Origin: Flavobacteriaceae bacterium MAR_2010_72
GTDB lineage: Bacteria > Bacteroidota > Bacteroidia > Flavobacteriales > Flavobacteriaceae
Direction: 5' to 3'
Length of the DNA stretch: 64,000 bases
Assembly (NCBI GenBank): GCA_003550275.1
Contig: QXCW01000002.1
Span: 1,302,001 to 1,366,000 of the forward strand
The notes under the pieces are model-generated. The model had not been told where the DNA came from. It ran no database searches and saw only the letters and a program-made list of their open reading frames with translations. Position numbers and translations under genes: made by a program. Shown here piece after piece: positions 18,831 through 28,550 of the stretch; the first letter of the stretch is position 1, and every line of letters begins with the position of its first letter.

Positions 18831-20966
18831 TTAGTAAGTAAAAGTTAACCCTCCACCAAACCCCATATCGCTATCATAATGTGACGATGCCGAGATGTAT
18901 TTAGTAAGTATATACTTCGCTCCAAAATTATATTCAAAGTCCGTATTATACATTCCCCAAATGCGTAATCGCTTGGTCACTGGAATATCTTCGCGTTTAA
19001 GTTGAACTCTCACATAACCTGTATGATCCAGAGACACATCTGACTTTATAAAAAATGGCAAGGTATATTCTAAACCTAAATGGGCAACACCTCGTTTGTT
19101 TTTGGTACTTGTTTGATTAAATAAATTCGATTCGGCGTCATGATTTTCTCTATATCGCCAATCCCAACCAGCATATAAAAAAAGAAACTGATTTTTGTCC
19201 ATATAACGTCCAAAGTGGCTTTCGGTTTCGTAACCATCTTTATCATTTAATCCCAATCGCCATTCAGCTTCAAACTTCCAACGGGTGTTCATAAACCATA
19301 ATTCGCCATCGCTTCCATTACTTTCTAAACTTATTTCAGAACCAAAATAAAATCGTCTGTCATCATTATACACTTTTCTCAACGCAAGTTTTGGATTGGG
19401 TAATTGTGGATTAGGAGGGGTGTTTTCATAAGTAAAAATCCTTCCCATTCCAGACATCATATGATATAAAATATGACAATGAAAATACCAGTCTCCATAC
19501 TCTTCAGAAGCATTAAACTCTATAGTATCGGTTTCCATAGGCATGATATCAATCACGTTTTTAAGTGGTGCATATTCGCCTTGACCATTAATTACTCTGA
19601 AGAAATGACCGTGTAAATGCATAGGGTGACGCATCATGGAGTTATTGGTAATCACAATACGAATGTTCTCTCCTGCTTTTATTTTTATTTTATCGCTTTC
19701 GGATATGGTTTTATTATTTAAGGTCCAAACATACCGATTCATATTCCCCGTCAACTCAAAATGTAAAGTCCGAAAAGGCACATCAGGCAAAACTGTTTTT
19801 ATGGGGGATTTTAACATGGTATAATTAAGTGTAATTGGAGTTTCGGTGTCACCAGAATCTACTATTTCAGGGTACATTACCGTATTCATATCCATTTGTT
19901 GAAGACTCATATTCATACCCATATCATTCATGTTTCCACCAAGAGTCATCATGTCGTTCATCATTTTCATACCTTCAAAGTATTTCAAACGAGGTAATGG
20001 TGTTAACTGTTTTTTCTCGCCTTGACCAAGCCAAAACGTAGCATATCCTGTTCTATCTTCGGCTGTGGCTGTAAACTCGTAGCTCGCATTGTTTTCTGGA
20101 ATGGTAACTAATACATCATAAATTTCTGAAACTCCAATAATTAGTCTGTCTACTTCAACAGGTTCAACATTTACACCATCGGTAGCCACAACAGTAATTT
20201 TACCTCCTGCATAATTTAACCAAAAATAGGTAGAAGCACTTCCGTTAATAACTCGTAATCGAATTGTATCTCCTGCTTTATAGTTGGCATATTGTTCTTT
20301 TAATCCATTTATTAAAAACTGTTCATAGTACACATCGCTAACATCCATAGCATGCATTCGTTTCCATTCGTTTATGAGTTTTGTTGTAAAATAACCTTCT
20401 TTAACTGCTTCAGAATAGCTTTGAACAGCATTCTTCTTAATCATATACCAATCCGTTGCATTGTGTAACGAACGCTCTATTTGATGTGGATTTTCATCAC
20501 TCCAATCACTCAAAAGAAGGACTTCTTCATACTTTGGTTTTTCATTAGGTTTATGAATGACAATTGCCCCATACATGCCTATTTGCTCTTGTAACATGGT
20601 ATGGGAATGGTACCAATACGTTCCACTTTGTTTAATTGGAAATGAATAAACATGGGTAGAATGGGATTTAATGGGAGCTGTTGTTAAATAAGGCACGCCA
20701 TCTTGTTCATTTGGAAGTATTAACCCGTGCCAATGGATTGAGGTTTCATGATGCATTTTATTATGTACATGAATTTCAGCGATATCACCTTCTGTAAAAT
20801 ATAAAGTAGGAGCAGGTAATTGTCCATTTATGGCAATGGCCTTTTTTTCTTTACCTGTATAATTTACGATCGTATCCTTTACATAAAGGTCATATCTAAC
20901 AATTTTTTGGGCATATGTTGATATGCCCAAAAAAAGTGAAGAAAATATTAGAAGAATAGGTTTCAT
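18831..20966 (-). CDS. Multicopper oxidase (CopA-like) with C-terminal CopB-like beta-barrel region
   Basis: A 711-residue protein. Residues 1-19 form a signal peptide. Three cupredoxin domains cover about 20-530. Copper-site motifs are complete: IHWHG (H78, H80), YHSHT (H120, H122), HPMHLHGH (447-454) and HCHILYHMMSGM (from H496, with C497). Met-rich MNDMGMNMSLQQMDMN near 345-362 is typical of copper-resistance oxidases. After about residue 540 the sequence changes to beta-rich amphipathic stretches (RRFYFGSEISLESNG, WKFEAEWRLGL, LGLEYTLPFFIKSDVSL, terminal GGGLTFTY) resembling the CopB outer-membrane copper-resistance barrel. It probably oxidises and sequesters periplasmic Cu(I). The fusion call rests on pattern resemblance. 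Confidence 0.85.
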   Translation of the reverse strand: MKPILLIFSSLFLGISTYAQKIVRYDLYVKDTIVNYTGKEKKAIAINGQLPAPTLYFTEGDIAEIHVHNKMHHETSIHWHGLILPNEQDGVPYLTTAPIKSHSTHVYSFPIKQSGTYWYHSHTMLQEQIGMYGAIVIHKPNEKPKYEEVLLLSDWSDENPHQIERSLHNATDWYMIKKNAVQSYSEAVKEGYFTTKLINEWKRMHAMDVSDVYYEQFLINGLKEQYANYKAGDTIRLRVINGSASTYFWLNYAGGKITVVATDGVNVEPVEVDRLIIGVSEIYDVLVTIPENNASYEFTATAEDRTGYATFWLGQGEKKQLTPLPRLKYFEGMKMMNDMMTLGGNMNDMGMNMSLQQMDMNTVMYPEIVDSGDTETPITLNYTMLKSPIKTVLPDVPFRTLHFELTGNMNRYVWTLNNKTISESDKIKIKAGENIRIVITNNSMMRHPMHLHGHFFRVINGQGEYAPLKNVIDIMPMETDTIEFNASEEYGDWYFHCHILYHMMSGMGRIFTYENTPPNPQLPNPKLALRKVYNDDRRFYFGSEISLESNGSDGELWFMNTRWKFEAEWRLGLNDKDGYETESHFGRYMDKNQFLFLYAGWDWRYRENHDAESNLFNQTSTKNKRGVAHLGLEYTLPFFIKSDVSLDHTGYVRVQLKREDIPVTKRLRIWGMYNTDFEYNFGAKYILTKYISASSHYDSDMGFGGGLTFTY

Positions 20967-20971
20967 TGGTG

Positions 20972-21418
20972 TTAATTTTTACGTTCGGATTCGCTTCCAC
21001 AGCTTAACATCTTTGATCCGTAATAGGGGTTTTTAATCTCTTTATTCAAACTTAACCAATAGGCTTTTTTCATAGGACAATATTGATAATAAACAGTATC
21101 TTTAATTTGAGCATCTGGCTTAACTAAATCCCATAGTATGGTTGACACTTTTGAAAAGGCCTCACGCTGCTTTTCAATATCATTCGTTTTTCCAATCTTT
21201 TCAACTGCTTCAGATAAACTTTTATTATCCTTAAATCCACTATCGATTTCTAGTGATTTTGAAAATTCACTGGCATTTAGACTAGCTTGCTTGACATCGC
21301 TTTTGACCAATGCATCTTTCAATTTGATGTAATTATCTAATATAACTTGAGCATTGTTTTGTGAAGTAATTGTTCCTGAAGCTAAAGCCGTAACTAAAAC
21401 GATTATCATTGTTTTCAT
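20972..21418 (-). CDS. DUF3347-domain secreted protein
   Basis: A 148-residue protein with a signal peptide (about 1-19) and a helical DUF3347 domain (NNAQVILDNYIKLKDALVKSD...LEIDSGF). It ends with the family's metal-ligand-like segment YYQYCPMKKAYWLSLNKEI...NPYYGSKMLSCG. The domain is known from the C-termini of CusB-like efflux adaptors and from free periplasmic proteins beside copper genes. A 5-base gap to the multicopper oxidase suggests one transcript. It is a likely periplasmic Cu-binding partner. Confidence 0.8.
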   Translation of the reverse strand: MKTMIIVLVTALASGTITSQNNAQVILDNYIKLKDALVKSDVKQASLNASEFSKSLEIDSGFKDNKSLSEAVEKIGKTNDIEKQREAFSKVSTILWDLVKPDAQIKDTVYYQYCPMKKAYWLSLNKEIKNPYYGSKMLSCGSESERKN

Positions 21419-21480
21419 AGTTTTTTTATATTATTAATTAGCAGGTTAAATTTTTACTTTGATTTGTTTATTGAATTATT

Positions 21481-21936
21481 TTAAAGGTTCAATTCATAGT
21501 TTAACCAATCTCGATTTTCTTTTGCACCTAGTTTTTCATAAAACTTTTTTCCAGCTTCATTCCATGGTGCAACAGTCCATTTTATTTGTCCACAATTATT
21601 AAGTTTAGCTACTTCCTTTAAGGCATTAACTAATTTTTCTCCTATTTTACCACCTCTGTAATTTTCAATTACATAGAGTTCCTTCATATAGATTTCTGGT
21701 CTATTCTGTGCTGTGTATGGAAGGAAATAATACACCAGCATACCAACGACTTTGTTATTATCCTCCGCAACCAAACAATAAAAATCTTGTGGTATTTTTT
21801 TAAATCCGCTGTCAAGAACAATTTCTGGTGTTATCGCAAAACTGTCGATGTACTTTTCAAAAATAGCTAATTCTTTCATTAACAACCATAATTGATGGCT
21901 ATCGCTTTCTACGGCTTTTCGTATTTTAATTGTCAT
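21481..21936 (-). CDS. GNAT N-acetyltransferase, diamine/thialysine acetyltransferase-like
   Basis: A 151-residue GNAT protein. YMKELYVIENYRGGKIGEKLVNAL contains the acetyl-CoA pyrophosphate loop. FYCLVAEDNNKVVGMLVYYF and WTVAPWNEAGKKFYEKLGA follow the layout of the SAT2/spermidine acetyltransferase-like branch. The substrate is not certain. Its start overlaps the stop of the upstream HMA-like gene by 4 bases, so they are coupled within the metal operon, although the function is not obviously related. Confidence 0.8.
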   Translation of the reverse strand: MTIKIRKAVESDSHQLWLLMKELAIFEKYIDSFAITPEIVLDSGFKKIPQDFYCLVAEDNNKVVGMLVYYFLPYTAQNRPEIYMKELYVIENYRGGKIGEKLVNALKEVAKLNNCGQIKWTVAPWNEAGKKFYEKLGAKENRDWLNYELNL

Positions 21937-22181
21937 AATTCATGTATTGTAGTATGTTCTAGAATATCTAAATCACTACTAATATCTATAACATAATACC
22001 CCGCTTTTTCAATAGCGATTATGACTTCAGAGGCTGAATTTTCTTTCGGTATCATTATTTGCGCTTCACCAGGTTTTGTGCTGATGGCTGTTGCACCAGA
22101 AATTGTGCTCAAGGCATTGTTCACGCGCACCTGGCAATGTGAACTTTGCATGTTAGGAATTTGAATTTTTAAAGTTTTCAT
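21933..22181 (-). CDS. HMA-like small protein with a non-canonical metal loop
   Basis: An 82-residue protein with the HMA fold pattern (KIQIPNM...RVNNALSTISGATAISTKPGEAQIMIPKENSASEVIIAIEKAGYYV). The metal loop reads NMQSSHCQ, so the usual MxCxxC has lost its first Cys and instead offers His-Cys. The N-terminal domain of the P-type ATPase nearby has the same kind of loop (VESEHC). An acidic, His-containing tail (DILEHTTIHEL) follows. It may bind Cu(I) differently or have a structural role. Overlap with the acetyltransferase start indicates cotranscription. Confidence 0.7.
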   Translation of the reverse strand: MKTLKIQIPNMQSSHCQVRVNNALSTISGATAISTKPGEAQIMIPKENSASEVIIAIEKAGYYVIDISSDLDILEHTTIHEL

Positions 22182-22218
22182 TTTTTTATGTTTTTAATTG
22201 TTATAAACCAAATGATAA

Positions 22219-22797
22219 TTAGAATTCTAAATCTGCTACTAAATCAAACTCATCATTAATGGCCTTATCTTTTAAACCATCAAAAAAGCTTTTAGATCCA
22301 TAACGTACATCGAATTTTGATCTGTCAACTTTTAAAGTCGCGGTTGCCTTATTGCCATATAAAGAAACAGAAAAAATAACAGGGTTTGTTTTTCCTTTAA
22401 TGGTTAAATCACCCGTTACAGTATAAGAATTTTTACCTGCTGCTTGAACATCTTTAAAAATTAATGCAGCTGTTGGATGTGTGTCAACACCAAAAAAGTC
22501 ATCCGATTTTAAGTGACCGTCTAGATTTCCTTTAAATTCTCCCTGTAAATCTGTGCTGCTAATAGTTGTCATGTCTATTACAAATTCGCCACCGGATAAT
22601 TTTTCATCTTCAAAAGTTAAAAAGGCAGACTTAATCGCAATGGTTCCTTCGTGAGAACCCGTTACTTTATAACCTTTCCAAACTATTTTACTACTTGCTA
22701 CTTTAATTTCTTTTTTCACTTTTTCAATAGGCTTAAAAGAAAATGTAGTCAAAATTAATACTGCAGTTATTGTCAAATTATTCATTTTATTTTTCAT
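22219..22797 (-). CDS. YceI-family secreted lipocalin-like protein
   Basis: A 192-residue protein with a signal peptide. The YceI beta-barrel signature is present from SSKIVWKGYKVTGSHEGTIAI through GEFVIDMTTIS, LKSDDFFGVDTHPTA, YTVTGDLTIKGKTNPV and the terminal INDEFDLVADL. YceI proteins bind isoprenoid-like lipids in the periplasm. They recur beside stress and metal genes in Bacteroidota, but their role there is unclear. An alternative in-frame start lies at 22785. It lies 90 bases below the P-type ATPase gene. Confidence 0.85.
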   Translation of the reverse strand: MKNKMNNLTITAVLILTTFSFKPIEKVKKEIKVASSKIVWKGYKVTGSHEGTIAIKSAFLTFEDEKLSGGEFVIDMTTISSTDLQGEFKGNLDGHLKSDDFFGVDTHPTAALIFKDVQAAGKNSYTVTGDLTIKGKTNPVIFSVSLYGNKATATLKVDRSKFDVRYGSKSFFDGLKDKAINDEFDLVADLEF

Positions 22798-22887
22798 TTA
22801 TTTAATATTATTTATATTGTAAATTTCCTAACTATCACCAATTTAACTATTGCATTATTATGGGTTAATATTGTAATATTTACGGTT

Positions 22888-25305
22888 TTATTTTTTGAGT
22901 TTTAAAAGCAGACTGTTTCCAACAACACTTACACTACTAAAGGCCATAGCTGCACCAGCAATCATTGGGTTTAATAAAAATCCATTGATTGGATATAAAA
23001 CTCCAGCTGCAATGGGAATGCCTATAATATTATAGATAAAGGCCCAGAACAGGTTTTGACGTATAGCAGCAACGGTTTGTTTTGATAGTTTTATAGCCAT
23101 TGGTATTTTATTCAAATCGGATGAAATGATGGTCATTTTAGCAACGTCCATTGCAATATCACTGCCTTTGCCCATAGCAATACTGACATTGGCTTGAGCC
23201 AAAGCTGCACTATCATTAATTCCATCACCAACCATAGCTACTATTTTTCCTTGGCCTTGTAATGATTTCACAAAAGCTGCTTTTTGTTCTGGCATTACTT
23301 CGGCTTTATAATGCTCAATACCAGTTTGCGCTGCAATGGCTTTTGCGGTGGATTCATTATCACCAGTAAGCATATAAACTTCAATTCCTAGATGTTTAAA
23401 TTGTTTAATGGCTTCCAATGAGGTGTCTTTTATTTTATCGGCTATTGCCAATACTGCCAATGCTTCTTTTGAATTCGCAAACCAAATAACCGTTTTAGCA
23501 TCATCACTCCATTGATTGGCCTTTTCTAATAATTGTTCAGAAATTTGAATCGACTGTTCATTAAGAAGTTTTTGATTTCCAACATAGTAAGTATCACCAT
23601 TTGCACCTGCTTTGGCACCTCTACCCGTAATACTTTCAAAATTTGAAATAGTGATAGAGGACACACTGTCTAGATGTTGAATTACTGCTTCTGCTAACGG
23701 ATGCTCCGATTGTTTTTCGATGCTATAGAGTACTTGTTTTGAACTGTCATTATTATCAAGCCAATGCAAATTTGTAACTACAGGTCTTCCTTCAGTGATA
23801 GTTCCAGTTTTATCTAAAATAATGGCATTTACATTTTTGGTAAGCTCTAAACTTTCAGCATCTTTTATTAAAATACCTTTTTCAGCACCTTTACCAACAC
23901 CTACCATAATGGCAGTTGGAGTGGCCAATCCAAGCGCACAGGGACAAGCTATTACTAAAACTGTAACCAATGCTATCAAGCCTTGGGTAAATCCATTATC
24001 ACCACCAAAAGCCAACCAAGAAATGAAAGCAACTATAGAAATCCCAATAACTATGGGAACAAAAATACCTGCAATTTTATCGACCAATTTTTGAACAGGA
24101 GCTTTACTTCCTTGCGCATCTTGAACCATTTTAATGATTTGAGCCAACATGGTTTCAGCACCAACTTTTTCAGCTTTAAATTGAAAACTTCCTTTTTGAT
24201 TGATGGTTCCAGCAAATACTTTATCATTTTCATTTTTTAATACAGGAACAGGCTCTCCACTCAACATACTTTCATCGACGTAAGAACTACCACTTATTAA
24301 AGTACCATCAACAGCAATTTTTTCACCTGGCTTTACCAAAATTACATCATTGACATTCACATTATTAATTGGTGTTTCTATGTGATTTCCATCTGCATCA
24401 ATTACTGTAACCGATTTTGGTTGTAAACCCATAAGTTTCTTAATAGCGGTTGAAGTATTTCCTTTAGCTTTTTCTTCCAATAGCTTGCCTAATAAAATAA
24501 AGGCTATTACTACTGCTGCCGTTTCAAAATAAACGTGCGCATGCACACCTCTTGCATGCCAAAAATCAGCAAACAAGGTGTTGAACACACTAAAAATGTA
24601 GGCAACACCAGTGCTTAAAGCGACTAAAGTATCCATGTTAGTGGAGCGATGTTTAGCTTGTTTATAGGCATTAATGTAAAAGTCTTTTCCAAACAATAAA
24701 ATAACTGGTGTAGATAATATCCACATGATATAGTTAGCATATGGCATATCCATAAAGAACATCCCTATGGTTACTACCGGAATAGAAAAGAGTACCGCTT
24801 TTATCGTTCTCCATTTTAATTGGTTGAACTTTTTTTCATGTAACTCTTCCAAGGTTTGAGTCACATTTTCATTGGTTTCAATTAATAAATCGTAGCCAAC
24901 AGATTGCACGGCTGATTTTAAATCTTCTGGCCTAATTGTATTAGGAAGATATTCAACAGTTACGGTCGCAGTAGCAAAATTGACAGAGGCATTTACAACA
25001 CCATCTAAATACTTTATAATGCTTTCCACACTAACCGCACATGCAGCACAAGTCATTTCTAAAACTGGAAATGAATTTTTAATGGTTGTAACCTCATAAC
25101 CCAAATCACGTATTGTTTTTACAGCGTCAGGAACGGCAGTATTAACTTTTGAAGATTCGATAACTGCTCTACGATTGTTTATTTCAACTTTATGCGATTG
25201 AAGATTATCAACTTGTTTTAACCCATTATCGACTATTAGGGCACAATGTTCACTTTCAACCCCTTCTAATGGAATATATATGGTTTTTGTTGCTATAGTT
25301 GCCAT
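22888..25305 (-). CDS. copA: Copper-translocating P1B-type ATPase
   Basis: About 805 residues from the ATG at 25305; a further upstream ATG at 25332 gives an unlikely charged extension. The order is a degenerate HMA domain with VESEHC in the metal loop, a canonical HMA domain ([13 protein letters not shown]), transmembrane helices, the actuator loop ([12 protein letters not shown]), the intramembrane CPC motif ([14 protein letters not shown]) that defines Cu(I)/Ag(I) pumps, the phosphorylation site [17 protein letters not shown] in the nucleotide domain, and [12 protein letters not shown]. It exports Cu(I) from the cytoplasm. It stands between YceI and the second CxxC-AraC regulator. Confidence 0.92.
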   Translation of the reverse strand: MATIATKTIYIPLEGVESEHCALIVDNGLKQVDNLQSHKVEINNRRAVIESSKVNTAVPDAVKTIRDLGYEVTTIKNSFPVLEMTCAACAVSVESIIKYLDGVVNASVNFATATVTVEYLPNTIRPEDLKSAVQSVGYDLLIETNENVTQTLEELHEKKFNQLKWRTIKAVLFSIPVVTIGMFFMDMPYANYIMWILSTPVILLFGKDFYINAYKQAKHRSTNMDTLVALSTGVAYIFSVFNTLFADFWHARGVHAHVYFETAAVVIAFILLGKLLEEKAKGNTSTAIKKLMGLQPKSVTVIDADGNHIETPINNVNVNDVILVKPGEKIAVDGTLISGSSYVDESMLSGEPVPVLKNENDKVFAGTINQKGSFQFKAEKVGAETMLAQIIKMVQDAQGSKAPVQKLVDKIAGIFVPIVIGISIVAFISWLAFGGDNGFTQGLIALVTVLVIACPCALGLATPTAIMVGVGKGAEKGILIKDAESLELTKNVNAIILDKTGTITEGRPVVTNLHWLDNNDSSKQVLYSIEKQSEHPLAEAVIQHLDSVSSITISNFESITGRGAKAGANGDTYYVGNQKLLNEQSIQISEQLLEKANQWSDDAKTVIWFANSKEALAVLAIADKIKDTSLEAIKQFKHLGIEVYMLTGDNESTAKAIAAQTGIEHYKAEVMPEQKAAFVKSLQGQGKIVAMVGDGINDSAALAQANVSIAMGKGSDIAMDVAKMTIISSDLNKIPMAIKLSKQTVAAIRQNLFWAFIYNIIGIPIAAGVLYPINGFLLNPMIAGAAMAFSSVSVVGNSLLLKLKK

Positions 25306-25388
25306 TTTTTTGTATTTTAAATTACAATACAAAATTGGGTGCTTTAGCTTAAAATTTTATTGCATTTTTATGGGAAAAACTTATAAGA

Positions 25389-25949
25389 TTACACCTCATC
25401 TAAAGGTTTTCGTTTGTTCGCTTGAATGTCTTTGAAGTGTCTTGGTGTTAGTCCAGTAATTTTTTTAAATTGGTTACTTAAATGACTTACACTCGAATAA
25501 TTAAGTTGATAGGAAATTTCATTTAAAGTTAATTCATTATACACCAATAGTTCTTTAACCCTCTCAATCTTTTGGGCTATAAAGTATTTTTCAATAGTTG
25601 TTCCTTCAACTTCTGTAAACAAATTGGTTATATAGTTATAATCGTGATTAATGTGGTTAGTCAAATAAGTGGATAGATTAGTTTTTATGTCGTTATCTTG
25701 TTGATGGACCAATTCAACAATTAATGTTTTTACTTTTTCAATGATTTTACTTTTCTTATCATCGATAATTGAAAAACCATATTGTTCCAATTCGTTACTG
25801 ATAAGTTCCTTTTCTTCATTGGAAATATCTCTTTTTAATTTAACATCGCCTAAATTGACATAATCTGGCTCAAAACCTTGCGTTTCAAATACAGATTTTA
25901 CAACCATAATACAACGATTACAAACCATGTTTTTAATGTAGAGATTCAA
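25389..25949 (-). CDS. AraC-type regulator with N-terminal CxxC metal-sensor-like head (paralogue 2)
   Basis: A 186-residue protein with the same build as the protein at 17538-18101. MNLYIKNMVCNRC holds C10 and C13, followed by a small alpha-beta segment (VNLGDVKLKRDIS...YGFSIIDDKKSKIIEKVK), then an AraC DNA-binding domain (LNEISYQLNYSSVSHLSNQFKKITGLTPRHFK). It is directly upstream of the copper ATPase on the same strand, 83 bases away. It is therefore the best candidate regulator of the ATPase and the genes below it. The two paralogues flank the two halves of the island. Confidence 0.8.
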   Translation of the reverse strand: MNLYIKNMVCNRCIMVVKSVFETQGFEPDYVNLGDVKLKRDISNEEKELISNELEQYGFSIIDDKKSKIIEKVKTLIVELVHQQDNDIKTNLSTYLTNHINHDYNYITNLFTEVEGTTIEKYFIAQKIERVKELLVYNELTLNEISYQLNYSSVSHLSNQFKKITGLTPRHFKDIQANKRKPLDEV

Positions 25950-26049
25950 AATTAAATTATTACAATAGTTGGTGTTAATAATAGAATTCGCCTAATTATT
26001 TAGTTAGCGATTACCTGTAACTAAAATAATGAATTTTTATGAAAAGCAA

Positions 26050-26745
26050 TCAGCTTTCAAAAATAGCTACTGCTCTCACTGGCGATCCAGTTCCTCCTCT
26101 AATTTTTAAGGGCAATGCTATAAATCTAAAACGTCCTTTCCCGATTAAAAGATGAAGGTTTATCATGTTTTCGTAATGCGTAAATCCTAGCTCTCCACAT
26201 ATTTTGTGAACTTCTTTGTTTGATACATTTGGGACACCAGGTGACATGGTTTCAACTCCAAATGCAGCAATTTTTTTATTTCCTAACCAACGAGTAGCTT
26301 CTACAGTAACTCCAGGTCCATTACCCCAATTATTGGTTCCATAATACTTCCTGTAATGGTCTGTATATAATAGAATTGTATCTCCTTTTTTTATTTCCAA
26401 ATTGGCATCCAAACAAGCTTTTTCAATATCAGAAGTTGTAATTAATTCCTTTAGCTCTTTGTTAGAAAAATCTAAACAAATACCTTCTGTATAAAACATT
26501 GAAAGGGGCATTGTGTCTATAGATTGACCTTTATTTTCAATAGACATGTGATTTAAAGCATCTACATGAGTTCCTGTATGCTCTCCTAGCTCTAATTTAT
26601 ATACGCTTGGCGTGACCGTGTTATAATCCATTAAATTATCCCATTGTTCATGAGTGGCGTGCACAGTCATTTTAACTTCGGGTAGACCTTTGTATACCGG
26701 CATTCCGGAATATATTTCTTGACTCAAGTCGATTATTTGTGTCAT
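26050..26745 (-). CDS. Cyclase-family hydrolase (kynurenine formamidase-like)
   Basis: A 231-residue protein of the cyclase/KynB superfamily. The metal-binding motif HTGTHVDALNH gives ligands H56, H60, D62 and H66. IDLSQEIYSGMPVYKG at the start and the terminal GTGSPVRAVAIF agree with the family. Members hydrolyse amide or ester bonds in the cytoplasm using Mn or Zn; the substrate cannot be set here, and no tryptophan-degradation genes are nearby. It is separated by only 2 bases from the DoxX-like gene upstream, suggesting a shared transcript. Confidence 0.85.
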   Translation of the reverse strand: MTQIIDLSQEIYSGMPVYKGLPEVKMTVHATHEQWDNLMDYNTVTPSVYKLELGEHTGTHVDALNHMSIENKGQSIDTMPLSMFYTEGICLDFSNKELKELITTSDIEKACLDANLEIKKGDTILLYTDHYRKYYGTNNWGNGPGVTVEATRWLGNKKIAAFGVETMSPGVPNVSNKEVHKICGELGFTHYENMINLHLLIGKGRFRFIALPLKIRGGTGSPVRAVAIFES

Positions 26746-26747
26746 AT

Positions 26748-27251
26748 TTATTTCTGCTTTTCTAAAGTTTTATTTTTTGTAATTCCAAAGTAGTATGCCC
26801 AAAAGACAAATAATAATTGCAAAGGTATTCTAAAATAGAGATAATTAACCCCATGTTGCATTCCACCTAATGCGACTTCTTTTAGACTACCTATAACATT
26901 GGCGGGTAATATGGATAGAAAGAAAATAATTAGCATAACGCTAGTAATCTTTGAGTATTTATGAATTAACAACCCAATTGAAGCCATAATTTCAAGGCAA
27001 CCTGTTAGATAGATTAACTCCAATTTAATTGGGACAATCTCTGGCATCATTTCTATCATTAAATCAGTTTTGGTGAAGTGGGTCATTCCTGTAAAAATGA
27101 GCATAATGGCCAGTGCCAATCTTCCTAGAAAAGATAAACTAAATCGCTCCTTTAACAGCAATTTATTTATTGCTAACATAGTTAGGAAACTAACAAATAA
27201 AATTAAAAGTGGTGCCATTTGGTTACCATTTATAGCATGATTTGACATCAA
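26748..27251 (-). CDS. DoxX-like integral membrane protein
   Basis: A 167-residue protein with four to five hydrophobic helices (APLLILFVSFLTMLAI, LALAIMLIFTGMTHF, LIYLTGCLEIMASIGLLI, VMLIIFFLSILPANVIGSL, FRIPLQLLFVFWAYYFG). LIFTGMTHFTK and TGCLEIMASIGLL resemble the DoxX/MauE group. The function is unknown, usually associated with redox or thiol stress. It lies between the cyclase and DJ-1 genes on the same strand. Confidence 0.7.
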   Translation of the reverse strand: MMSNHAINGNQMAPLLILFVSFLTMLAINKLLLKERFSLSFLGRLALAIMLIFTGMTHFTKTDLMIEMMPEIVPIKLELIYLTGCLEIMASIGLLIHKYSKITSVMLIIFFLSILPANVIGSLKEVALGGMQHGVNYLYFRIPLQLLFVFWAYYFGITKNKTLEKQK

Positions 27252-27282
27252 AATTAGTGATCAATACTATTCACATTACTAA

Positions 27283-27987
27283 TTATTGTCTTTCTTTCAA
27301 TTTCAATAACCTTCTAGAGTTTGTGATTAAGTCCCATAATGATAATTCCTTTTTCACATTACTTTCCAATAATTTCTCTGACATTTTAATTATCTCTTTA
27401 TTTGCCCTAAGATAATTTCCAGAATTATACATTGGTTTTGGGTCATACTCTATTAATAATTGCGCCGCCTTTGCAGCCTTTTCCCCTTTCATTTTATTCA
27501 CTAAATAGATGGCCATATCTATTCCTGCTGATACGCCTGCAGCTGTAATATACTTTCCTTCTTCAATGACTCTGGCTCTTGTGGGTATTGCCCCAAATTC
27601 AGTAAGCAATTTAATGGATTTCCAGTGTGAAGTTGCTTTTTTTCCTTTCAATAATCCTGTTGCTGCCAAAATAATGGATCCTGTGCACACGGTTACCGTT
27701 ATTTGGGTAGATTTATTTATTTTAGTTATCCAATTCAACACTTTATCATCCTTCATTTCCTTCAAAAAAGCAATTGTAGAACCGGGTATCACTAGTATAT
27801 CGGCTTTTGATATTTCATCAATTCCATATTTAGAATTTAAATGAACAAAATGGCTGTCAGCGGTAATTTCTCCTTTTTGCTTTGAAACAAATTTGATATT
27901 TGCGCCTTCTATATGCCTCAAAATTTCATATGGACCTATTGCATCTAGCATTGTCATCCCATTATATATATAAATAATTATTTCCAT
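27283..27987 (-). CDS. DJ-1/PfpI-family protein
   Basis: A 234-residue class-I-glutamine-amidotransferase-like fold. The nucleophile elbow VTVCTGSIILAATGLL places C101 in the catalytic position, with E21 (GPYE) as the supporting acid and KKATSHW after it. This resembles the isocyanide hydratase/ThiJ group and the N-terminal half of GlxA-type AraC regulators, but no DNA-binding domain is attached. A C-terminal charged helix (about 195-234) is extra. The substrate is unknown. Confidence 0.8.
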   Translation of the reverse strand: MEIIIYIYNGMTMLDAIGPYEILRHIEGANIKFVSKQKGEITADSHFVHLNSKYGIDEISKADILVIPGSTIAFLKEMKDDKVLNWITKINKSTQITVTVCTGSIILAATGLLKGKKATSHWKSIKLLTEFGAIPTRARVIEEGKYITAAGVSAGIDMAIYLVNKMKGEKAAKAAQLLIEYDPKPMYNSGNYLRANKEIIKMSEKLLESNVKKELSLWDLITNSRRLLKLKERQ

Positions 27988-28043
27988 TTTAATGCTATTT
28001 TAGAAGTTCATAAGTACTCAATTGAATAATATATATTTATAGA

Positions 28044-28550
28044 TTAAACACCTATATCCTTAAATACTATTCTTGACTTAGGCCTAATATTTGTGTCATA
28101 TTCATTTTTGTGTTTATGAAGTAAGAGTACATCATTATTATAATTTACTTCACACCATTGATGTTTTGCAAGAATTTCCATTGGAATAGTTACAGTTTCC
28201 TGCTTATACGCTTTAAATCCATAGCGCTCATAAATTTTCTTTAAGTGTGAAAAAGGCAAACACCAAATGTTGTTTTGATTAAAGGTGTTTTTTTCTAAAA
28301 GAAATGTAATTATTTCTTGCGAAATATTTAGCCCTCGAAATTCATTAAACACATAGATACCGCCAAGCTCTAGATTATTATTATCAATAACAATTAACCT
28401 TCCCAAACCACAGACGCTATTATCACATTCGGCAATTACTATCATCTCATTTTCAAAATTAGACTCAATAAAGTTGATTTCTTTATACTTTGAATTAATC
28501 CAATTGATTTCCTCCTCTCTTGCTTTTCTAACCTCTATGATCATTTCCAA
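28044..28550 (-). CDS. GNAT-family N-acetyltransferase
   Basis: A 168-residue GNAT protein. LELGGIYVFNEFRGLNISQEIITFLLE is the central strand and acetyl-CoA loop, and SHLKKIYERYGFKAYKQE is the C-terminal motif B region. The loop R-G-L-N-I-S departs from the usual RGxGxG/A. The substrate is unknown. It is the last gene before the tRNA-fragment junction. Confidence 0.75.
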   Translation of the reverse strand: MEMIIEVRKAREEEINWINSKYKEINFIESNFENEMIVIAECDNSVCGLGRLIVIDNNNLELGGIYVFNEFRGLNISQEIITFLLEKNTFNQNNIWCLPFSHLKKIYERYGFKAYKQETVTIPMEILAKHQWCEVNYNNDVLLLHKHKNEYDTNIRPKSRIVFKDIGV

